Origin: Ammoniphilus sp. YIM 78166
GTDB lineage: Bacteria > Bacillota > Bacilli > Aneurinibacillales > RAOX-1
Length of the DNA stretch: 64,000 nt
Direction of reading: 5' to 3'
NCBI RefSeq assembly: GCF_004522215.1
Contig: NZ_SDLR01000011.1
Coordinates: 1 to 64,000, forward strand
The stretch's first letter is position 1; every line of letters begins with the position of its first letter. Shown one piece after another: positions 7,771 through 20,205 of the stretch. Under the pieces are notes generated by a model that was not told the origin of the DNA, searched no databases, and saw nothing but the letters and a program-made list of their open reading frames with translations. The position numbers and the translations under genes are program-made.

Positions 7771-8829
7771 ATGTTGAAAAAATTAGCCTTTTCTTTACTC
7801 GCAAGCAGCTTACTGGTGGGGTTAGTCGGATGCGGCACCAGCCAAACCCAGCCGGCTTCTACTCCTGCGCCTGCTTCAGAAGTCAAGCAAGAACAGAAGC
7901 CGGTGGAATTGCTGAATGTATCGTACGATCCGACGAGAGAGCTGTACCAGGAGTTTAATGCTAGCTTCGCTTCCAAGTGGGAACAACAGACGGGACAAAA
8001 AGTAACGATCAATCAGTCACATGGGGGTTCTGGAAAGCAATCCCGCTCGGTGATCGATGGGCTAGAAGCCGACGTTGTTACTTTAGCCTTGGCCTATGAT
8101 ATTGACGCCATTGCGGAGCATGGTCTAATTCCAGCTGATTGGCAGCAGAAGCTGCCGGATAACAGTGCCCCTTACACCTCAACCATTGTGTTTCTTGTTC
8201 GTAAAGACAATCCAAAAGGCATCAAGGATTGGGATGATCTGGTGAAGCCGGGTGTATCCGTCATTACCCCGAACCCAAAAACCTCCGGGGGAGCACGCTG
8301 GAATTACCTTGCCGCGTGGGGGTACGCTCTGAAAAAGCATAATGGAGACGAAACGAAAGCGAAGGAATTCGTCACCCAGCTGTTTAAGAACGTTCCTGTT
8401 CTCGACTCTGGGGCAAGGGGCTCGACCACCACGTTTGTAGAGCGCGGCATTGGGGATGTGTTGCTCGCATGGGAGAACGAAGCGTTCCTGGCGGTCAATG
8501 AACTGGGCAAGGATAAATTTGAAATCATTGTGCCTTCTGTAAGTATTCTTGCGGAGCCCCCCATTGCGATTGTCGATAAAGTCGTCGATAAAAAAGGAAC
8601 GCGTGAAATCGCTCAGGCGTATCTGGAACATCTCTATAGCGAAGAAGGCCAAGAGCTGGCAGCGAAACACTATTTCCGCCCGCGTTCTCAAGCCGTAGCA
8701 GCAAAATACGCCGATAAATACCCGCAAGTGGAGCTATTTACGATTGATCAGGTATTCGGTGGCTGGCAAAACGCCCAAAAGATCCACTTTGCCGATCAAG
8801 GCATTTTTGACGAGATCTACAAACCTTAG
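7771..8829 (+). CDS. sbp: Sulfate ABC transporter substrate-binding lipoprotein
   Basis: A 352-residue protein with a lipoprotein signal (LLVGLVGC, Cys about 21) and a Ser/Pro-rich linker, then the sulfate/thiosulfate-binding fold: [26 protein letters not shown] (ligand loop), [17 protein letters not shown] and LLAWENEA. It captures sulfate or thiosulfate outside the cell and delivers it to CysT/CysW. The start has GGGGGAG nearby. First gene of the sbp-cysT-cysW-cysA operon. Confidence 0.93.
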   Translation: MLKKLAFSLLASSLLVGLVGCGTSQTQPASTPAPASEVKQEQKPVELLNVSYDPTRELYQEFNASFASKWEQQTGQKVTINQSHGGSGKQSRSVIDGLEADVVTLALAYDIDAIAEHGLIPADWQQKLPDNSAPYTSTIVFLVRKDNPKGIKDWDDLVKPGVSVITPNPKTSGGARWNYLAAWGYALKKHNGDETKAKEFVTQLFKNVPVLDSGARGSTTTFVERGIGDVLLAWENEAFLAVNELGKDKFEIIVPSVSILAEPPIAIVDKVVDKKGTREIAQAYLEHLYSEEGQELAAKHYFRPRSQAVAAKYADKYPQVELFTIDQVFGGWQNAQKIHFADQGIFDEIYKP

Positions 8830-8856
8830 TCCCAAAGTAGAAAAAGGAGTGTCAAC

Positions 8857-9693
8857 ATGAGTAAAAGGTTAAAGCAAAGCAGCATCTTGCCCGGATTTGG
8901 ACTTTCGATGGGCTATACCCTGGTTTACCTCAGTTTAATTGTACTGATCCCGCTTGCGGTTCTGTTTATGAAGACGACGACGTTAAGCTGGATGCAGTTT
9001 TGGGAGACCGTGACTGCGGATCGAGTGGTCGCCTCCTATAAGCTTACGTTTACCGCTTCCCTCGTCGCGGCTAGCCTGAATGCGGTATTTGGATTAATCA
9101 TTGCTTGGGTATTAGTCCGTTATGAATTTCCTGGCAAGCGGATCGTAGACGGCATCGTCGATTTGCCGTTTGCGTTGCCGACAGCGGTAGCGGGGATTGC
9201 CCTGACCGCAATCTATGCCCCGAATGGATGGATTGGTCAATACTTGGACCCCTTAGGGATTAAAGTGGCGTTTACGCCGCTAGGGATCATGATTGCTTTA
9301 ACCTTTATCGGACTTCCTTTTGTCGTTCGCACCGTCCAGCCGGTTCTCCAGGACTTGGATAAACAGGTTGAAGAAGCGGCTGCCACCTTGGGAGCCACAC
9401 GATGGCAAACCTTTAGGCGGGTTATCTTCCCGCCTTTGCTCCCCGCTCTGTTTACGGGGTTTACGCTGGCCTTCGCCCGGGCCCTGGGGGAGTATGGATC
9501 CGTAGTTTTCATTTCCGGCAATATGCCGATGAAAACGGAGATTACCCCATTGCTGATCATCACGAAGTTAGAACAATTTGATTACGCGGGAGCAACGGCC
9601 ATTGCGTCCGTCGTGCTGGTCGCATCCTTTCTTTTACTGCTGCTCATCAACTTCCTTCAGTGGAAGAGCAGCAAGAAACATCTAGTTGGGTAA
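8857..9693 (+). CDS. cysT: Sulfate ABC transporter permease CysT
   Basis: A 278-residue permease with six predicted membrane segments. It carries the EAA loop ([22 protein letters not shown]) and the CysT-typical tail [27 protein letters not shown] precedes the ATG. It pairs with CysW to form the membrane channel for sulfate/thiosulfate. Confidence 0.93.
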   Translation: MSKRLKQSSILPGFGLSMGYTLVYLSLIVLIPLAVLFMKTTTLSWMQFWETVTADRVVASYKLTFTASLVAASLNAVFGLIIAWVLVRYEFPGKRIVDGIVDLPFALPTAVAGIALTAIYAPNGWIGQYLDPLGIKVAFTPLGIMIALTFIGLPFVVRTVQPVLQDLDKQVEEAAATLGATRWQTFRRVIFPPLLPALFTGFTLAFARALGEYGSVVFISGNMPMKTEITPLLIITKLEQFDYAGATAIASVVLVASFLLLLLINFLQWKSSKKHLVG

Positions 9694-9707
9694 GGGGGAA
9701 GCCGTGT

Positions 9708-10577
9708 ATGGCTAAAAGTGCTGCAGTCCAATCACCGGGAATACCGTATCCTCAGACGAGTGAGGGAAAAGGGGTCAGATGGCTCCTCATCGGCATCGCC
9801 TTAGCTTTTCTCGGTTTGTTCCTTATTGTTCCGCTCATTGCGGTGTTTTTTGAAGCCTTTAAAAAAGGAGTAGAGGTGTATTTTAGCTCCCTCTGGCATC
9901 CAGAGGCCCTGTCTGCGATCCGCTTGACGCTTCTTACGGCGATCATCGTTGTTCCGCTCAATCTTGTATTTGGCGTAGCCGCAGCCTGGGCGATCGCGAA
10001 ATTTGAGTTTAGAGGAAAGAACTTTTTGATTACCCTGATCGACTTGCCTTTTGCGGTTTCTCCCGTCATCTCCGGTCTGATCTTTGTTTTATTGTTTGGT
10101 GCGCAGGGGGTGCTCGGTCCTTGGCTACAGGCGAACGACATCAAAATCATTTTTGCCGTCCCTGGCATTGTGTTAGCTACGATTTTTGTTACGTTCCCTT
10201 TTATTGCCCGCGAATTGATTCCCATTATGCAAGCGCAAGGAAGCGAGGAAGAAGAAGCCGCCCTTTCTCTAGGTGCGAATGGCTGGCAGACCTTTTGGCG
10301 GATCACGATTCCTAATGTCAAGTGGGGGCTACTGTACGGTGTGATTTTGTGTAACGCGAGAGCGATGGGAGAATTCGGAGCTGTATCCGTAGTGTCCGGT
10401 CATATCCGAGGCCAGACCAACACGATTCCGCTGCACGTGGAAATCTTGTATAACGAATACCAGTTTGCAGCGGCGTTTGCCGTTGCCTCTTTACTAGCCA
10501 TTTTAGCCATCGTGACCTTAGTGGCCAAAAGTATCGTGGAATGGAAAGCAGAACATGACAGGGGGAATATCGAATGA
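9708..10577 (+). CDS. cysW: Sulfate ABC transporter permease CysW
   Basis: A 289-residue permease. The start is ATG 9708 after AAGGGGGAA, 15 bases beyond the cysT stop; a longer in-frame reading would overlap cysT and is not supported. It has six membrane segments, an EAA loop ([22 protein letters not shown]) and the CysW tail [18 protein letters not shown]. Its TGA overlaps the cysA ATG (ATGA), indicating translational coupling. Confidence 0.92.
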   Translation: MAKSAAVQSPGIPYPQTSEGKGVRWLLIGIALAFLGLFLIVPLIAVFFEAFKKGVEVYFSSLWHPEALSAIRLTLLTAIIVVPLNLVFGVAAAWAIAKFEFRGKNFLITLIDLPFAVSPVISGLIFVLLFGAQGVLGPWLQANDIKIIFAVPGIVLATIFVTFPFIARELIPIMQAQGSEEEEAALSLGANGWQTFWRITIPNVKWGLLYGVILCNARAMGEFGAVSVVSGHIRGQTNTIPLHVEILYNEYQFAAAFAVASLLAILAIVTLVAKSIVEWKAEHDRGNIE

Positions 10578-11695
10578 GTATAGAGGTGCGACAGGTAACG
10601 AAACAATTCGGTTCTTTTCAAGCTTTGAAAGAAGTGAGTCTTGATATTCCGACAGGAGAGCTCGTGGCCCTATTAGGTCCATCCGGATCTGGAAAAACCA
10701 CCTTGCTGCGGCTGATTGCCGGACTAGAAGGAACCGACCAGGGCCAAATTTTATTTAAAGGTGACGATACCACAAGCAAGTCGGTACGAGAACGGAAGGT
10801 CGGATTCGTTTTCCAGCATTACGCGCTATTCCGTCATATGAATATTTTCGATAATATTGCCTTCGGTCTTCAAGTTCGCCCGCGAAAAGAAAGGCCATCA
10901 AAAAAAGAGATCCATAAGCGTGTCCATGATTTGCTGGGGCTCGTTCAGCTCGAAGGATATGCGGGTCGCTTTCCTTCGCAGCTGTCCGGGGGACAACGGC
11001 AACGCGTGGCGCTAGCTCGGGCGCTGGCGGTAGAGCCGGAAGTCTTATTGTTGGATGAACCGTTTGGCGCGCTTGATGCGAAGGTTCGTCAAGAGCTGCG
11101 GCGCTGGTTGCGGGAGCTTCACGAAAAGCTTCACATTACCACCGTGTTCGTTACGCATGACCAGGAAGAAGCCCTGGAAATGGCCGACCGAGTTGTCGTG
11201 ATGAGCCAAGGGCAAATCGAGCAAATTGGGACGCCGGAAGAGGTTTATCATGCTCCCGCTAATCCTTTTGTGTACAGCTTTTTGGGCCGCGTCAATTTAT
11301 TCCAGGGGAGACAGGAGCAAGGGGAGTGGAGAGTGGCGGCTACCAAAGTCGATCTTCCTGCGAGTCTACCCAAAGAACACGTGCAAGCGGTCGGCTACAT
11401 TCGTCCGCACGATATCGAGGTAAGCCGATCCTATGGAGAAAAGACTACGGTCCCGGCGTTGATTCGGCATATCCATGCAGTGGGGCCTACCGTCCGATTG
11501 GATCTGCGAGCAGCAGAGACCGAGGAGTTATTTGAAGTCGAGCTGACCAAAGAGCAATTTAAAACTCTTGATCTAGCCGTTGGGGATGAAGTGTATACTG
11601 GCTTGAGTAATATTAAGATTTTTGTGGATCGACATCTGGTCGAAACCCATGTAGAGAAAAGGGCTATAGTTGAAGCGCAGTCGGTTCCGGTGTAA
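10574..11695 (+). CDS. cysA: Sulfate/thiosulfate ABC transporter ATP-binding protein CysA
   Basis: A 373-residue ATPase: Walker [10 protein letters not shown] (about 34-42), signature [15 protein letters not shown], Walker [13 protein letters not shown] and switch His in [12 protein letters not shown]-terminal TOBE-like region (YIRPHDIEV) follows, as in CysA. It powers sulfate uptake through CysTW and closes the operon before two hairpins. Confidence 0.94.
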   Translation: MSIEVRQVTKQFGSFQALKEVSLDIPTGELVALLGPSGSGKTTLLRLIAGLEGTDQGQILFKGDDTTSKSVRERKVGFVFQHYALFRHMNIFDNIAFGLQVRPRKERPSKKEIHKRVHDLLGLVQLEGYAGRFPSQLSGGQRQRVALARALAVEPEVLLLDEPFGALDAKVRQELRRWLRELHEKLHITTVFVTHDQEEALEMADRVVVMSQGQIEQIGTPEEVYHAPANPFVYSFLGRVNLFQGRQEQGEWRVAATKVDLPASLPKEHVQAVGYIRPHDIEVSRSYGEKTTVPALIRHIHAVGPTVRLDLRAAETEELFEVELTKEQFKTLDLAVGDEVYTGLSNIKIFVDRHLVETHVEKRAIVEAQSVPV

Positions 11696-11705
11696 GACAT
11701 GATGA

Positions 11706-11768
11706 GAGTCCCTGAGCATTAATGGCAGGGACTTTCGTGTTGTCCGAATGAGGCTAGTATTCGGACAG
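11706..11768 (+). terminator. Tandem hairpins after cysA
   Basis: AGTCCCTG pairs with CAGGGACTTT (11706-11737), a clear terminator. A second hairpin, TGTCCGAAT with ATTCGGACA, follows at about 11741-11768. A third TGTCCGAAT lies at about 11793. Confidence 0.75.
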
Positions 11769-11859
11769 GCTTAAGCTTTTTTCTCGCCTCCTTGTCCGAA
11801 TCGAGGAATAACCCCTGAAATCCCTCCCCTGAGTTCTCCATCCAACTCTTGTAAAATTC

Positions 11860-11870
11860 TGTTATAATAG
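11860..11870 (+). promoter_or_regulatory. Extended -10 promoter of the aldo/keto reductase gene
   Basis: TGTTATAAT is an extended -10 element (TGnTATAAT) about 70 bases before the ATG; the -35 is poor. Confidence 0.5.
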
Positions 11871-11936
11871 GAGAGAATGATAGCGGTAACAGTTTTGAGC
11901 GCATCAGGGCAGTAGAAGAAGCTAGGAGGATGGAAT

Positions 11937-12860
11937 ATGAGAACGATTAGACTTGGAACTAGCACATTAGAAGTCCCGGTTATTGCGGTCGGCTGCATGC
12001 GAATGAAATCGTTGAGCAAGAGCGGGGCTGAGTATTTTGTTCAGACGGCGCTAGAAGAAGGGGCAAATTTCTTCGACCATGCGGATATTTATGGGGGTGG
12101 CACTTGCGAAGAAATATTCGCGGATGCCGTACCTAGGAACGATGACTTTCGGGAGAAGATCATCCTGCAATCCAAGTGCGGCATTCGCAAGGACTTGGGC
12201 ATGTTTGACTTCTCGAAAGAGTATATCCTGGAATCGGTGGATGGCATCCTAAGAAGGCTGAAAACCGATTATCTGGATATTTTGCTTTTGCACCGCCCGG
12301 ATGCTTTAGTAGAGCCGGAAGAAGTGGCGGACGCTTTCGATATTCTAGAAAGCTCGGGAAAAGTGCGACATTTCGGTGTTTGCAATCAGAATCCCATGCA
12401 GATTCAGTTGCTACAGAAGTCGGTCAAGCAGCCGATTGTTGCCAATCAATTGCAATTAAGTATAACGAACGCAAACATGATTTCTAATGGAATTAATGTC
12501 AATATGGAAAATGAGTCCGCTGTTAATAGAGACGGCAGCGTGCTGGATTTTTGCAGACTAAATGATATCACCATCCAACCTTGGTCGCCTTTTCAATATG
12601 GATTTTTCGAGGGCGTATTTCTAGGAAATGAGAAATTCCCGGAACTCAACCAGAAGATCGATGAAATTGCAGCAAAATATGAAGTAAGCACCACCACCAT
12701 CGCGATCGCATGGCTTTTGCGCCATCCTGCTAAGATGCAGCCGATCACTGGGACAATGAATTTAGACCGGCTAAAGGATTGTTGTAAAGCAGCTAATGTT
12801 TATTTGACGCGCCAAGAATGGTATGAAATTTATCGTGCCGCAGGGAATATACTTCCGTAA
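11937..12860 (+). CDS. Aldo/keto reductase (YdhF-like oxidoreductase)
   Basis: A 307-residue NADPH-dependent reductase. Visible family features are GANFFDHADIYGGG with catalytic Asp and Tyr near residues 46-50, the Lys in ILQSKCGIR, LLLHRPD with catalytic His, and VSTTTIAIAWLLRHP towards the C-terminus. The sequence is closest to the YdhF type. AGGAGG precedes the ATG. The physiological substrate is unknown. An IS607 remnant begins right behind its stop. Confidence 0.88.
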   Translation: MRTIRLGTSTLEVPVIAVGCMRMKSLSKSGAEYFVQTALEEGANFFDHADIYGGGTCEEIFADAVPRNDDFREKIILQSKCGIRKDLGMFDFSKEYILESVDGILRRLKTDYLDILLLHRPDALVEPEEVADAFDILESSGKVRHFGVCNQNPMQIQLLQKSVKQPIVANQLQLSITNANMISNGINVNMENESAVNRDGSVLDFCRLNDITIQPWSPFQYGFFEGVFLGNEKFPELNQKIDEIAAKYEVSTTTIAIAWLLRHPAKMQPITGTMNLDRLKDCCKAANVYLTRQEWYEIYRAAGNILP

Positions 12861-13083
12861 TAACGTTTCGCATAAAGACCGTTTTGTTCGTTTCGGATAT
12901 GAATGGTTTGAGCGTTTTTTACAGAATTGTGGAGTAGAAATTTTAATCGTGAATAACGAGAGTCTTAGTTTATCGGAACGAGTATTCCAGTGTGAAAACT
13001 GTCAGATGGAAATGGATCGTGACTTCAATGCAAGTCTCAACCTGAAATATGCAACAGAATATGCCATGATCACCACACGATAA
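12861..13083 (+). pseudogene. IS607-family remnant: TnpA tail fused to TnpB tail
   Basis: The frame first reads HKDRFVRFGYEWFERF and VEILIVNNESLS, typical of the C-terminal half of the IS607 serine recombinase TnpA. After SE it jumps to RVFQCENCQMEMDRDFNASLNL, the zinc-ribbon end of the RNA-guided nuclease TnpB. The rest of both genes has been deleted, leaving an in-frame fusion with no start of its own. It is a dead transposon scar. Confidence 0.82.
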
Positions 13084-13232
13084 GGTATATGTGTACGGTG
13101 GGCTATCATCGGAATTTACGCCTGTGGAGAGCCAAACTCACGATAGTAGCGAGCAAGTGGCGAGGTCGGGTTCGTAGAAGCAGGAAAAGTCTAGCATAAA
13201 CAAATGAATATATTTGTTTTTGTTTTTAGTAG
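13084..13232 (+). mobile_element. Right end of the IS607 remnant, probable omega-RNA region
   Basis: The GC-rich stretch after the TnpB tail (with CGATAGTAGCGAGCAAGTGG) looks like the 3' end of IS607/IS605 elements, where the guide (omega) RNA scaffold of TnpB is encoded. The element appears to end about 13232, where threonine synthase homology starts abruptly. No complete TnpB remains. Confidence 0.55.
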
Positions 13233-13817
13233 CAGCCTTACCGGATTGAGGGCAAGAAGACTATCGGTTTAGAAATCGCCGAACAGCTTCAATGGAAGGT
13301 TCACGATGTGATCTTGTATCCCACTGGAGGAGGAGTGGGGTTGATCGGCATATACAAAGCGCTAAAGGAGTTGCAGGAAATCGGTTGGATCGGAAGCAAA
13401 ATGCCAAGATTCGTGGCTGTTCAAGCTTCCGGCTGTGCTCCCATTGTTAAGGCTTGGAAAGAAGGGAAAAGCGAGTCCGTGTTTTGGGAGAATGCGAGTA
13501 CGGTGGCGTTCGGTATTACGGTTCCTAAAGCCCTAGGGGATTTCCTTGTCCTAGAAGCTATTTATGCAACCCATGGTTGTGCTATTGCGGTGAGTGATGT
13601 TGAAATTCTGGAAGAACAAAGAAGGTTGGCTGCCGCAGAAGGGGTGTTCGCTTGCCCAGAAGGAGCCGCGACTGTCCTAGCCGCTCGCCGTTTAGCCGAG
13701 CAAAAATGGATTCATGAAGATGAGGTTGTAGTCTCGATCAACACAGGGACGGGGATAAAATATCCGGAAACGGTTCAGGTTCAAGTGGCTTCCTTGGAGC
13801 CTGGAGACAGTATTTAA
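13233..13817 (+). pseudogene. thrC: Threonine synthase, C-terminal fragment
   Basis: From 13233 the frame encodes PYRIEGKKTIGLEIAEQ, then YPTGGGVGLIG (PLP phosphate loop) and PEGAATVLAARRL, the C-terminal half of a fold-type II PLP enzyme of the threonine synthase kind. A TAG lies directly upstream, and the N-terminal half with the PLP lysine is missing. The break coincides with the IS607 remnant, which probably caused the deletion. A GTG at 13308 could start translation, but the product would be inactive. Confidence 0.8.
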
Positions 13818-13824
13818 CATCATC

Positions 13825-13880
13825 AAGCACAAACCAACTCTAAGGCGTTCCATTCTTCGTAGAGTCGATTTGTGCTTTTC
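13825..13880. terminator. Bidirectional terminator
   Basis: AAGCACAAA pairs with TTTGTGCTTTT around an inner ACTCTA/TAGAGT stem, between the thrC fragment and the convergent cysteine dioxygenase gene. Confidence 0.75.
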
Positions 13881-13882
13881 GA

Positions 13883-14344
13883 TTATTCTTGATAGACCGT
13901 TACATTTTGAAGAGGAGGAGAGTAGACGTGTAGGGATATCATGCGTTCGGTGTGGGGATTTGTCATTTTGTGGATGAGGCCTTTAGTAGAGGAGAATGAT
14001 TGCCTTTTTCGGATCAAATGGGAAGAAACTTGTTTAATTACACCCTGGTTAGAGCGGTAGACCGAATTGATTAATTTTCCTTCTATTACTCTTGCAAAAC
14101 CGATTGAATCGCCGTGATCGTGGATTGCCGTCTCCTTATTAGCCGGAAGATGGATGATAATGACTTCCAGCCAATCATTTCGGTAGATGACATTTCGTCC
14201 ATAGGCATAATCATCTGGCTCCTTAACATAAGGAGCAACGGAAGAAGATAAGGTTGTCAATTTACCTAAAGCTTCCTCTAACTCTTCCAGTGTAGGATTG
14301 GTAAGTCTCCCAAAATGTTGATGGATACACTCAGGCAGTTCCAT
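13883..14344 (-). CDS. Cysteine dioxygenase (cupin type)
   Basis: A 153-residue cupin. HDH (H75, H77) and LIHKM (H125) match the three iron-binding His of cysteine dioxygenase; SLHVYSPPL carries the conserved Tyr (141). It would oxidise L-cysteine to cysteine sulfinate. The start is set at ATG 14344, which has AGAGGAGG ten bases upstream; a longer frame to 14413 would use untranslated leader. It stands alone, though the sulfate importer nearby fits sulfur-amino-acid metabolism. Confidence 0.85.
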   Translation of the reverse strand: MELPECIHQHFGRLTNPTLEELEEALGKLTTLSSSVAPYVKEPDDYAYGRNVIYRNDWLEVIIIHLPANKETAIHDHGDSIGFARVIEGKLINSVYRSNQGVIKQVSSHLIRKRQSFSSTKGLIHKMTNPHTERMISLHVYSPPLQNVTVYQE

Positions 14345-14604
14345 GATTGCTTTTCCTCCTCTGTCCCCATACCAAAGTTGAGTGAAACAGTCGGGAATTC
14401 TAGACTGTTGCATAGTACATATCTATCAATGAACAGATCATGGCGTACGCCCAATTGGGATGCTACCTATATGCAACTGGAGTTTTGGTGGGTTCTGGAG
14501 AGATGGCTTATAGAACATAAGTGGAGAATAGTCACTTAATTTATGTTTAATCCCCTTACTATCGTCGGTTCATTTCGTTTAGTTGATGATTATCCACCTA
14601 AACC

Positions 14605-14641
14605 CAAAAAGCCGATACCACCAATAAGGTGATATCGACCT
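14605..14641 (-). terminator. Terminator of cadA
   Basis: Read on the minus strand, CGATATCACC pairs with GGTGGTATCG and is followed by GCTTTTTGG, just after the cadA stop. Confidence 0.7.
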
Positions 14642-14645
14642 ATCT

Positions 14646-16769
14646 TTAATCTTTCACTCTCAGCAGTCTCAAACTGTTCAAGGTGACGAGTAAGGTAGCT
14701 CCCATATCTGCGAATATGGCCATCCATAGGGTCAGCCATCCAGGGACGATGAGCAGAAGGGCTACGGCCTTGATAGCCAACGAGAACGTAATATTTTGCT
14801 TAATGATGCGCAACGTTTGCCGACTCAGCCGAATAGTAAACGGTAATTTACTCAAATCGTCTGCCATTAAGGCGATATCAGCCGTTTCTAAAGCGGTGTC
14901 TGTTCCAGCCCCACCCATCGCGACACCTACCGTCGAAGCAGCCAATGCTGGGGCATCATTTACTCCATCGCCCACCATTGCCACTCTACTTCCATCACTT
15001 CTCAGTTTTTTGATAAAAGCTAACTTATCTTGCGGGAGAAGCTCTGCTTGCACTTCATCCACAGCTACCTGTTCACCAATCGCCAGTGCGGTTGCTCGAT
15101 TATCCCCGGTGAGCATGATGGTTTTTTTCAAACCTAATTCGTGAAGTTTTTGAATCACTTGCTTGCTGTTCTCCCGAACCTGATCCGCTACGGCTAGAAG
15201 GGAGAGGATCAGGTGTTGAGTTCCTAAGATCATCACCGTTTTCCCTTGCTTTTGCAGCTGTTCAATTTGCTTCTTGGTTTCGTGGTCAATACGGCCTTCA
15301 AACAGCTCATCAAATAAGACAGGACTTCCTACGTAGTAAAGGCACTCGTTCACTTTCGCTTTAATTCCCTTTCCGGTGATTGAAGTAAAATCCTTGACAA
15401 GAATGCTGTTAAAATTAATCCCTTCCCGTTCAGCCTGGCGTATGATCGCGGAAGCTAAGGGATGTTGTGAGCCTTTTTCCAGTGCCGCTGCTATCCCTAC
15501 TAATTGTTTTTTGTCCTCGTCAACAAGAACGACAATGTCGGTCACTTCAGGAACCCCTTGGGTGAGCGTACCGGTTTTATCAAAAGCAATAACGGATAAA
15601 GCCCCTGCTTCTTCAAGGTGTACACCACCTTTGATTAATACTCCATTCTTCGCGGCATTTCCTATCGCGGTCACAATGGAAACCGGTGTAGAAATTACTA
15701 AAGCACAAGGGCATCCCACCACGAGCACAGCCAATCCTCGATAGATCCATTCGCTCCAATCCCCGTTGATTACCATTGGAGGTATGACTGCAATGAAAAA
15801 AGCGACCAGCATAATAACCGGGGTGTAGTACTTCGCGAAACGGTCAACGAAAGCTTGAGAAGGAGCCCGTTCCGCTTGAGCCTCTTCGACTAAATGAATA
15901 ATTTTAGCAATCGTGGTGTCTTCCACCCGTTTGGTGACCCGAACTTCTAGTAAACCTTCTTCGTTTAAGGTTCCAGCAAACACTTCATCGCCAACCGTTT
16001 TCGTAACCGGAACGGACTCTCCTGTGATCGATGCTTGGTTCACCGTTGAGGTTCCTTTGATAATTTCTCCATCCATCGCCAATTTTTGCCCCGGCTTCAC
16101 GATCATGACATCGCCAACTTGGATCACATCTACCGGAATCATAATTTCTTGATTCCCTCGACGGATGAAGGCTTCTTTAGGGGAAATGTCCATCAAGGAT
16201 CGAATCGACTGCCGTGCCTTATCCATCGAATAGGTTTCTAGGACCTCACTAATCGCGAAAAGGATGACGACAGTTGCCCCTTCCCCCCATTCGCCAATGG
16301 CGGCGGCTCCTAAGATCGCGACCGTCATCAGGGTTTTCATATCAAATTGCAAACGAATGAGATTGATTAACCCTGTTTTGAACAGACGCAAGCCTCCAAT
16401 AATCATGGAAGTGGCATAAAGTAAGACAGAGGATAGACTATTTTCTCCGTCATACTCCGCAGCAAGCCATCCGCCGAGCAAAAATAGCACAGAAATCAAC
16501 ACGTTGATATTCTCTTTTTTGCGCCAGAACGGGACTTGAACTTCTTTTACGTGCTCAGGCGTAATTTTTAGATTCTCAAAGGCTCCGGCTTTTTCTAATT
16601 CTGCTATGGTAGTCTCACCATATACGGTCACTTTTGATGCACCGAAATTCACTTTCGCATCTTGGACACGGGGTAATTCCTTTACATTCTGTTCGAACCG
16701 AACAGCACAACCCGCTCAGGTGAATCCTTGAATTCGATAAGTGGTTTGATTAGGTGATTCTGGGTTCAT
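14646..16769 (-). CDS. cadA: Cd/Zn/Pb P1B-type ATPase CadA with in-frame UGA (candidate selenoprotein)
   Basis: A metal-efflux ATPase of 707 residues if read from ATG 16769 through a UGA at codon 18 (16716-16718). The sequence around it is [19 protein letters not shown]: the UGA replaces the first Cys of the HMA metal-binding motif CxxC. A SECIS-like hairpin follows. Without readthrough only a GTG at 16652 is left, in the middle of the HMA beta-strand ([12 protein letters not shown]). Downstream are TGES, the CPC metal site ([11 protein letters not shown]), DKTGTLT and [10 protein letters not shown]. The start overlaps the cadC stop by 20 bases, as in cadCA operons. Selenocysteine insertion is inferred; a nonsense mutation is the alternative. 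Confidence 0.8.
16689..16718 (-). promoter_or_regulatory. UGA codon with SECIS-like hairpin in cadA
   Basis: On the minus strand UGA is followed by ten bases, then CTGTTCGGTTCGAACAG: a perfect 6-bp stem with loop GGTTC. Bacterial SECIS elements, as in E. coli fdhF, start about 11 bases after UGA and show GGU in the apical loop. Distance, stem and loop all agree. Confidence 0.7.
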
Positions 16770-17136
16770 GGGGGTCGGATACCTCCTTGCTATGAAGAAA
16801 GGCTAAAGTGATTAGCTGTTTCACATGATCATCATCAAGCGAATAGAATACTAACTTTCCTTCTTTTCGGTACTTCGCAAGGCCAAGATTTCTTAATAAT
16901 CGTAAATGGTGGGATGCGGTTGCCATGGAACACCCCACGATATGGGCTACATCACAAACGCAAAGTTCCTCCTCTCGAGACAGGGCATAAGCCACTTTGA
17001 CTCGTGTATCATCGGCAAGTGCTTTAAAAATCTTAGAAACGGATAGGGTATCCTGCTGACCAAGTTCGCCCTTCAGTCTGTTCACTTTCTCTTCGTCATA
17101 ACAAAATACTTCACAATAATGATGGTGGTTCGCCAT
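16750..17136 (-). CDS. cadC: ArsR/SmtB-family metal repressor CadC
   Basis: A 128-residue winged-helix repressor. The CadC metal site is complete: C8 and C12 in the N-terminal arm (YCEVFC) and C59 and C61 in ELCVCD. The recognition helix is CSMATASHHLRLL. Cd, Pb or Zn binding would release it from the operator. It heads the cadC-cadA operon, is divergent from katG, and two operator palindromes lie upstream. Confidence 0.92.
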   Translation of the reverse strand: MANHHHYCEVFCYDEEKVNRLKGELGQQDTLSVSKIFKALADDTRVKVAYALSREEELCVCDVAHIVGCSMATASHHLRLLRNLGLAKYRKEGKLVFYSLDDDHVKQLITLAFLHSKEVSDPHEPRIT

Positions 17137-17148
17137 GTTTCACCTCAT

Positions 17149-17212
17149 AATCAAATGGTCATTTGATTATTATATTACTCCTTAACGTTGGAATATTCAA
17201 ATATGTATTTGA
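17149..17212. promoter_or_regulatory. Two CadC operator palindromes
   Basis: AATCAAATGGTCATTTGATT (17149-17168) is a perfect inverted repeat just upstream of cadC. TCAAATATGTATTTGA (17197-17212) is a second one. Both match the TCAAATA-type operator of CadC. The second might also influence katG. Confidence 0.75.
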
Positions 17213-17295
17213 GTATTGTGTGGATATGAATTTTAAGTAATGGCTTACTAGATTCCTAATAGAATAGTTATAGCGGTATTCTCATTTGTACATAG

Positions 17296-19512
<2,217 letters not shown>

Positions 19513-19534
19513 CAAAGTACGAGACCACATATGC

Positions 19535-19572
19535 AAAAGGACTTCTCAGATTATTATGAGAGGTCCTTTTTT
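19535..19572 (+). terminator. Terminator of katG
   Basis: AAAAGGAC and CTCA pair with TGAG and GTCCTTTTTT, ending in a T-run. Confidence 0.85.
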
Positions 19573-19574
19573 AA

Positions 19575-19998
19575 CTATTTAGTGAACCATATTATCGTCT
19601 TGCTATTAATGTATAATGTCCCATCTTGTTGTAACTCAGCATAAAAAACTCGCGAAACCGTTTGTACACCAGCATTTTGTAATTGTTGATTCAACCATTT
19701 CTCAACTAGATTTAGCCTTGATAGATTATTCGAGTTAATGATTCCGTCCGAGATAATCTGTGGGTGTGGGATATAATCTGACTTTTTCAGGAATATTTAA
19801 ATCGCCTTTGGTTACCGCTTGCTTATGTTCTTTTTTCATGACTGAAAGGGTACCACTTGTTTCAAAAATGGCATAATCCACATCTGTAATGGAAAATACA
19901 CAGCTTTGTCGCAGTAGTGAATTTCTGGTCGCCTTTTTAGCGTAGCGTACAACTCCTGCCGAGAAGTGATTCTGTCTTAGTATTTCTTTGATGGTATA
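19575..19998 (-). pseudogene. DUF421 (YetF-like) C-terminal remnant, frameshifted
   Basis: The minus strand encodes the cytosolic half of a YetF-like protein: VFSITDVDYAIFETSGTLSVMKK, VTKGDLNIPE, then after a one-base slip in an A-run (near 19783) PHPQIISDGIINSNNL and WLNQQLQNAGV to a TAG at 19575. The N-terminal membrane part is absent. An intact homologue lies at 50863-51561. The rest of the 19.5-20.2 kb gap holds only a CCTGAG/CTCAGG hairpin near 20010. Confidence 0.65.
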
Positions 19999-20205
19999 AT
20001 CTTACACCTGAGCGAGGTTGTCCTCAGGCTGTCAAGGAGTCATCTAGTGACAAAAAGGTGAAGGAATGGTCGTCGAAGAAAATGGATGATTCTGATGGTG
20101 TGCTTCCCAATCAACTTTCTTGCAAGATAAGAAATGAAGTTTGTAGAGAGGAAATTTACCTAGTAGGGAATACTAAAATAAACTTTTGCAATCCAGGAGG
20201 GCAGA

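Noticed and set aside
12823-13083. A functional protein running from within the aldo/keto reductase into the IS remnant
   Set aside because: The start lies inside the reductase gene, and the rest is a TnpA-TnpB fusion without a ribosome-binding site.
14414-14604. Gene in the cysteine dioxygenase upstream region
   Set aside because: Open frames there are short, without ribosome-binding sites or recognisable motifs.
16653-16769. cadA truncated with a true start at GTG 16652
   Set aside because: The upstream 39 codons encode the rest of the HMA domain in frame, the ATG overlaps cadC as expected, and a SECIS-like hairpin follows the UGA.
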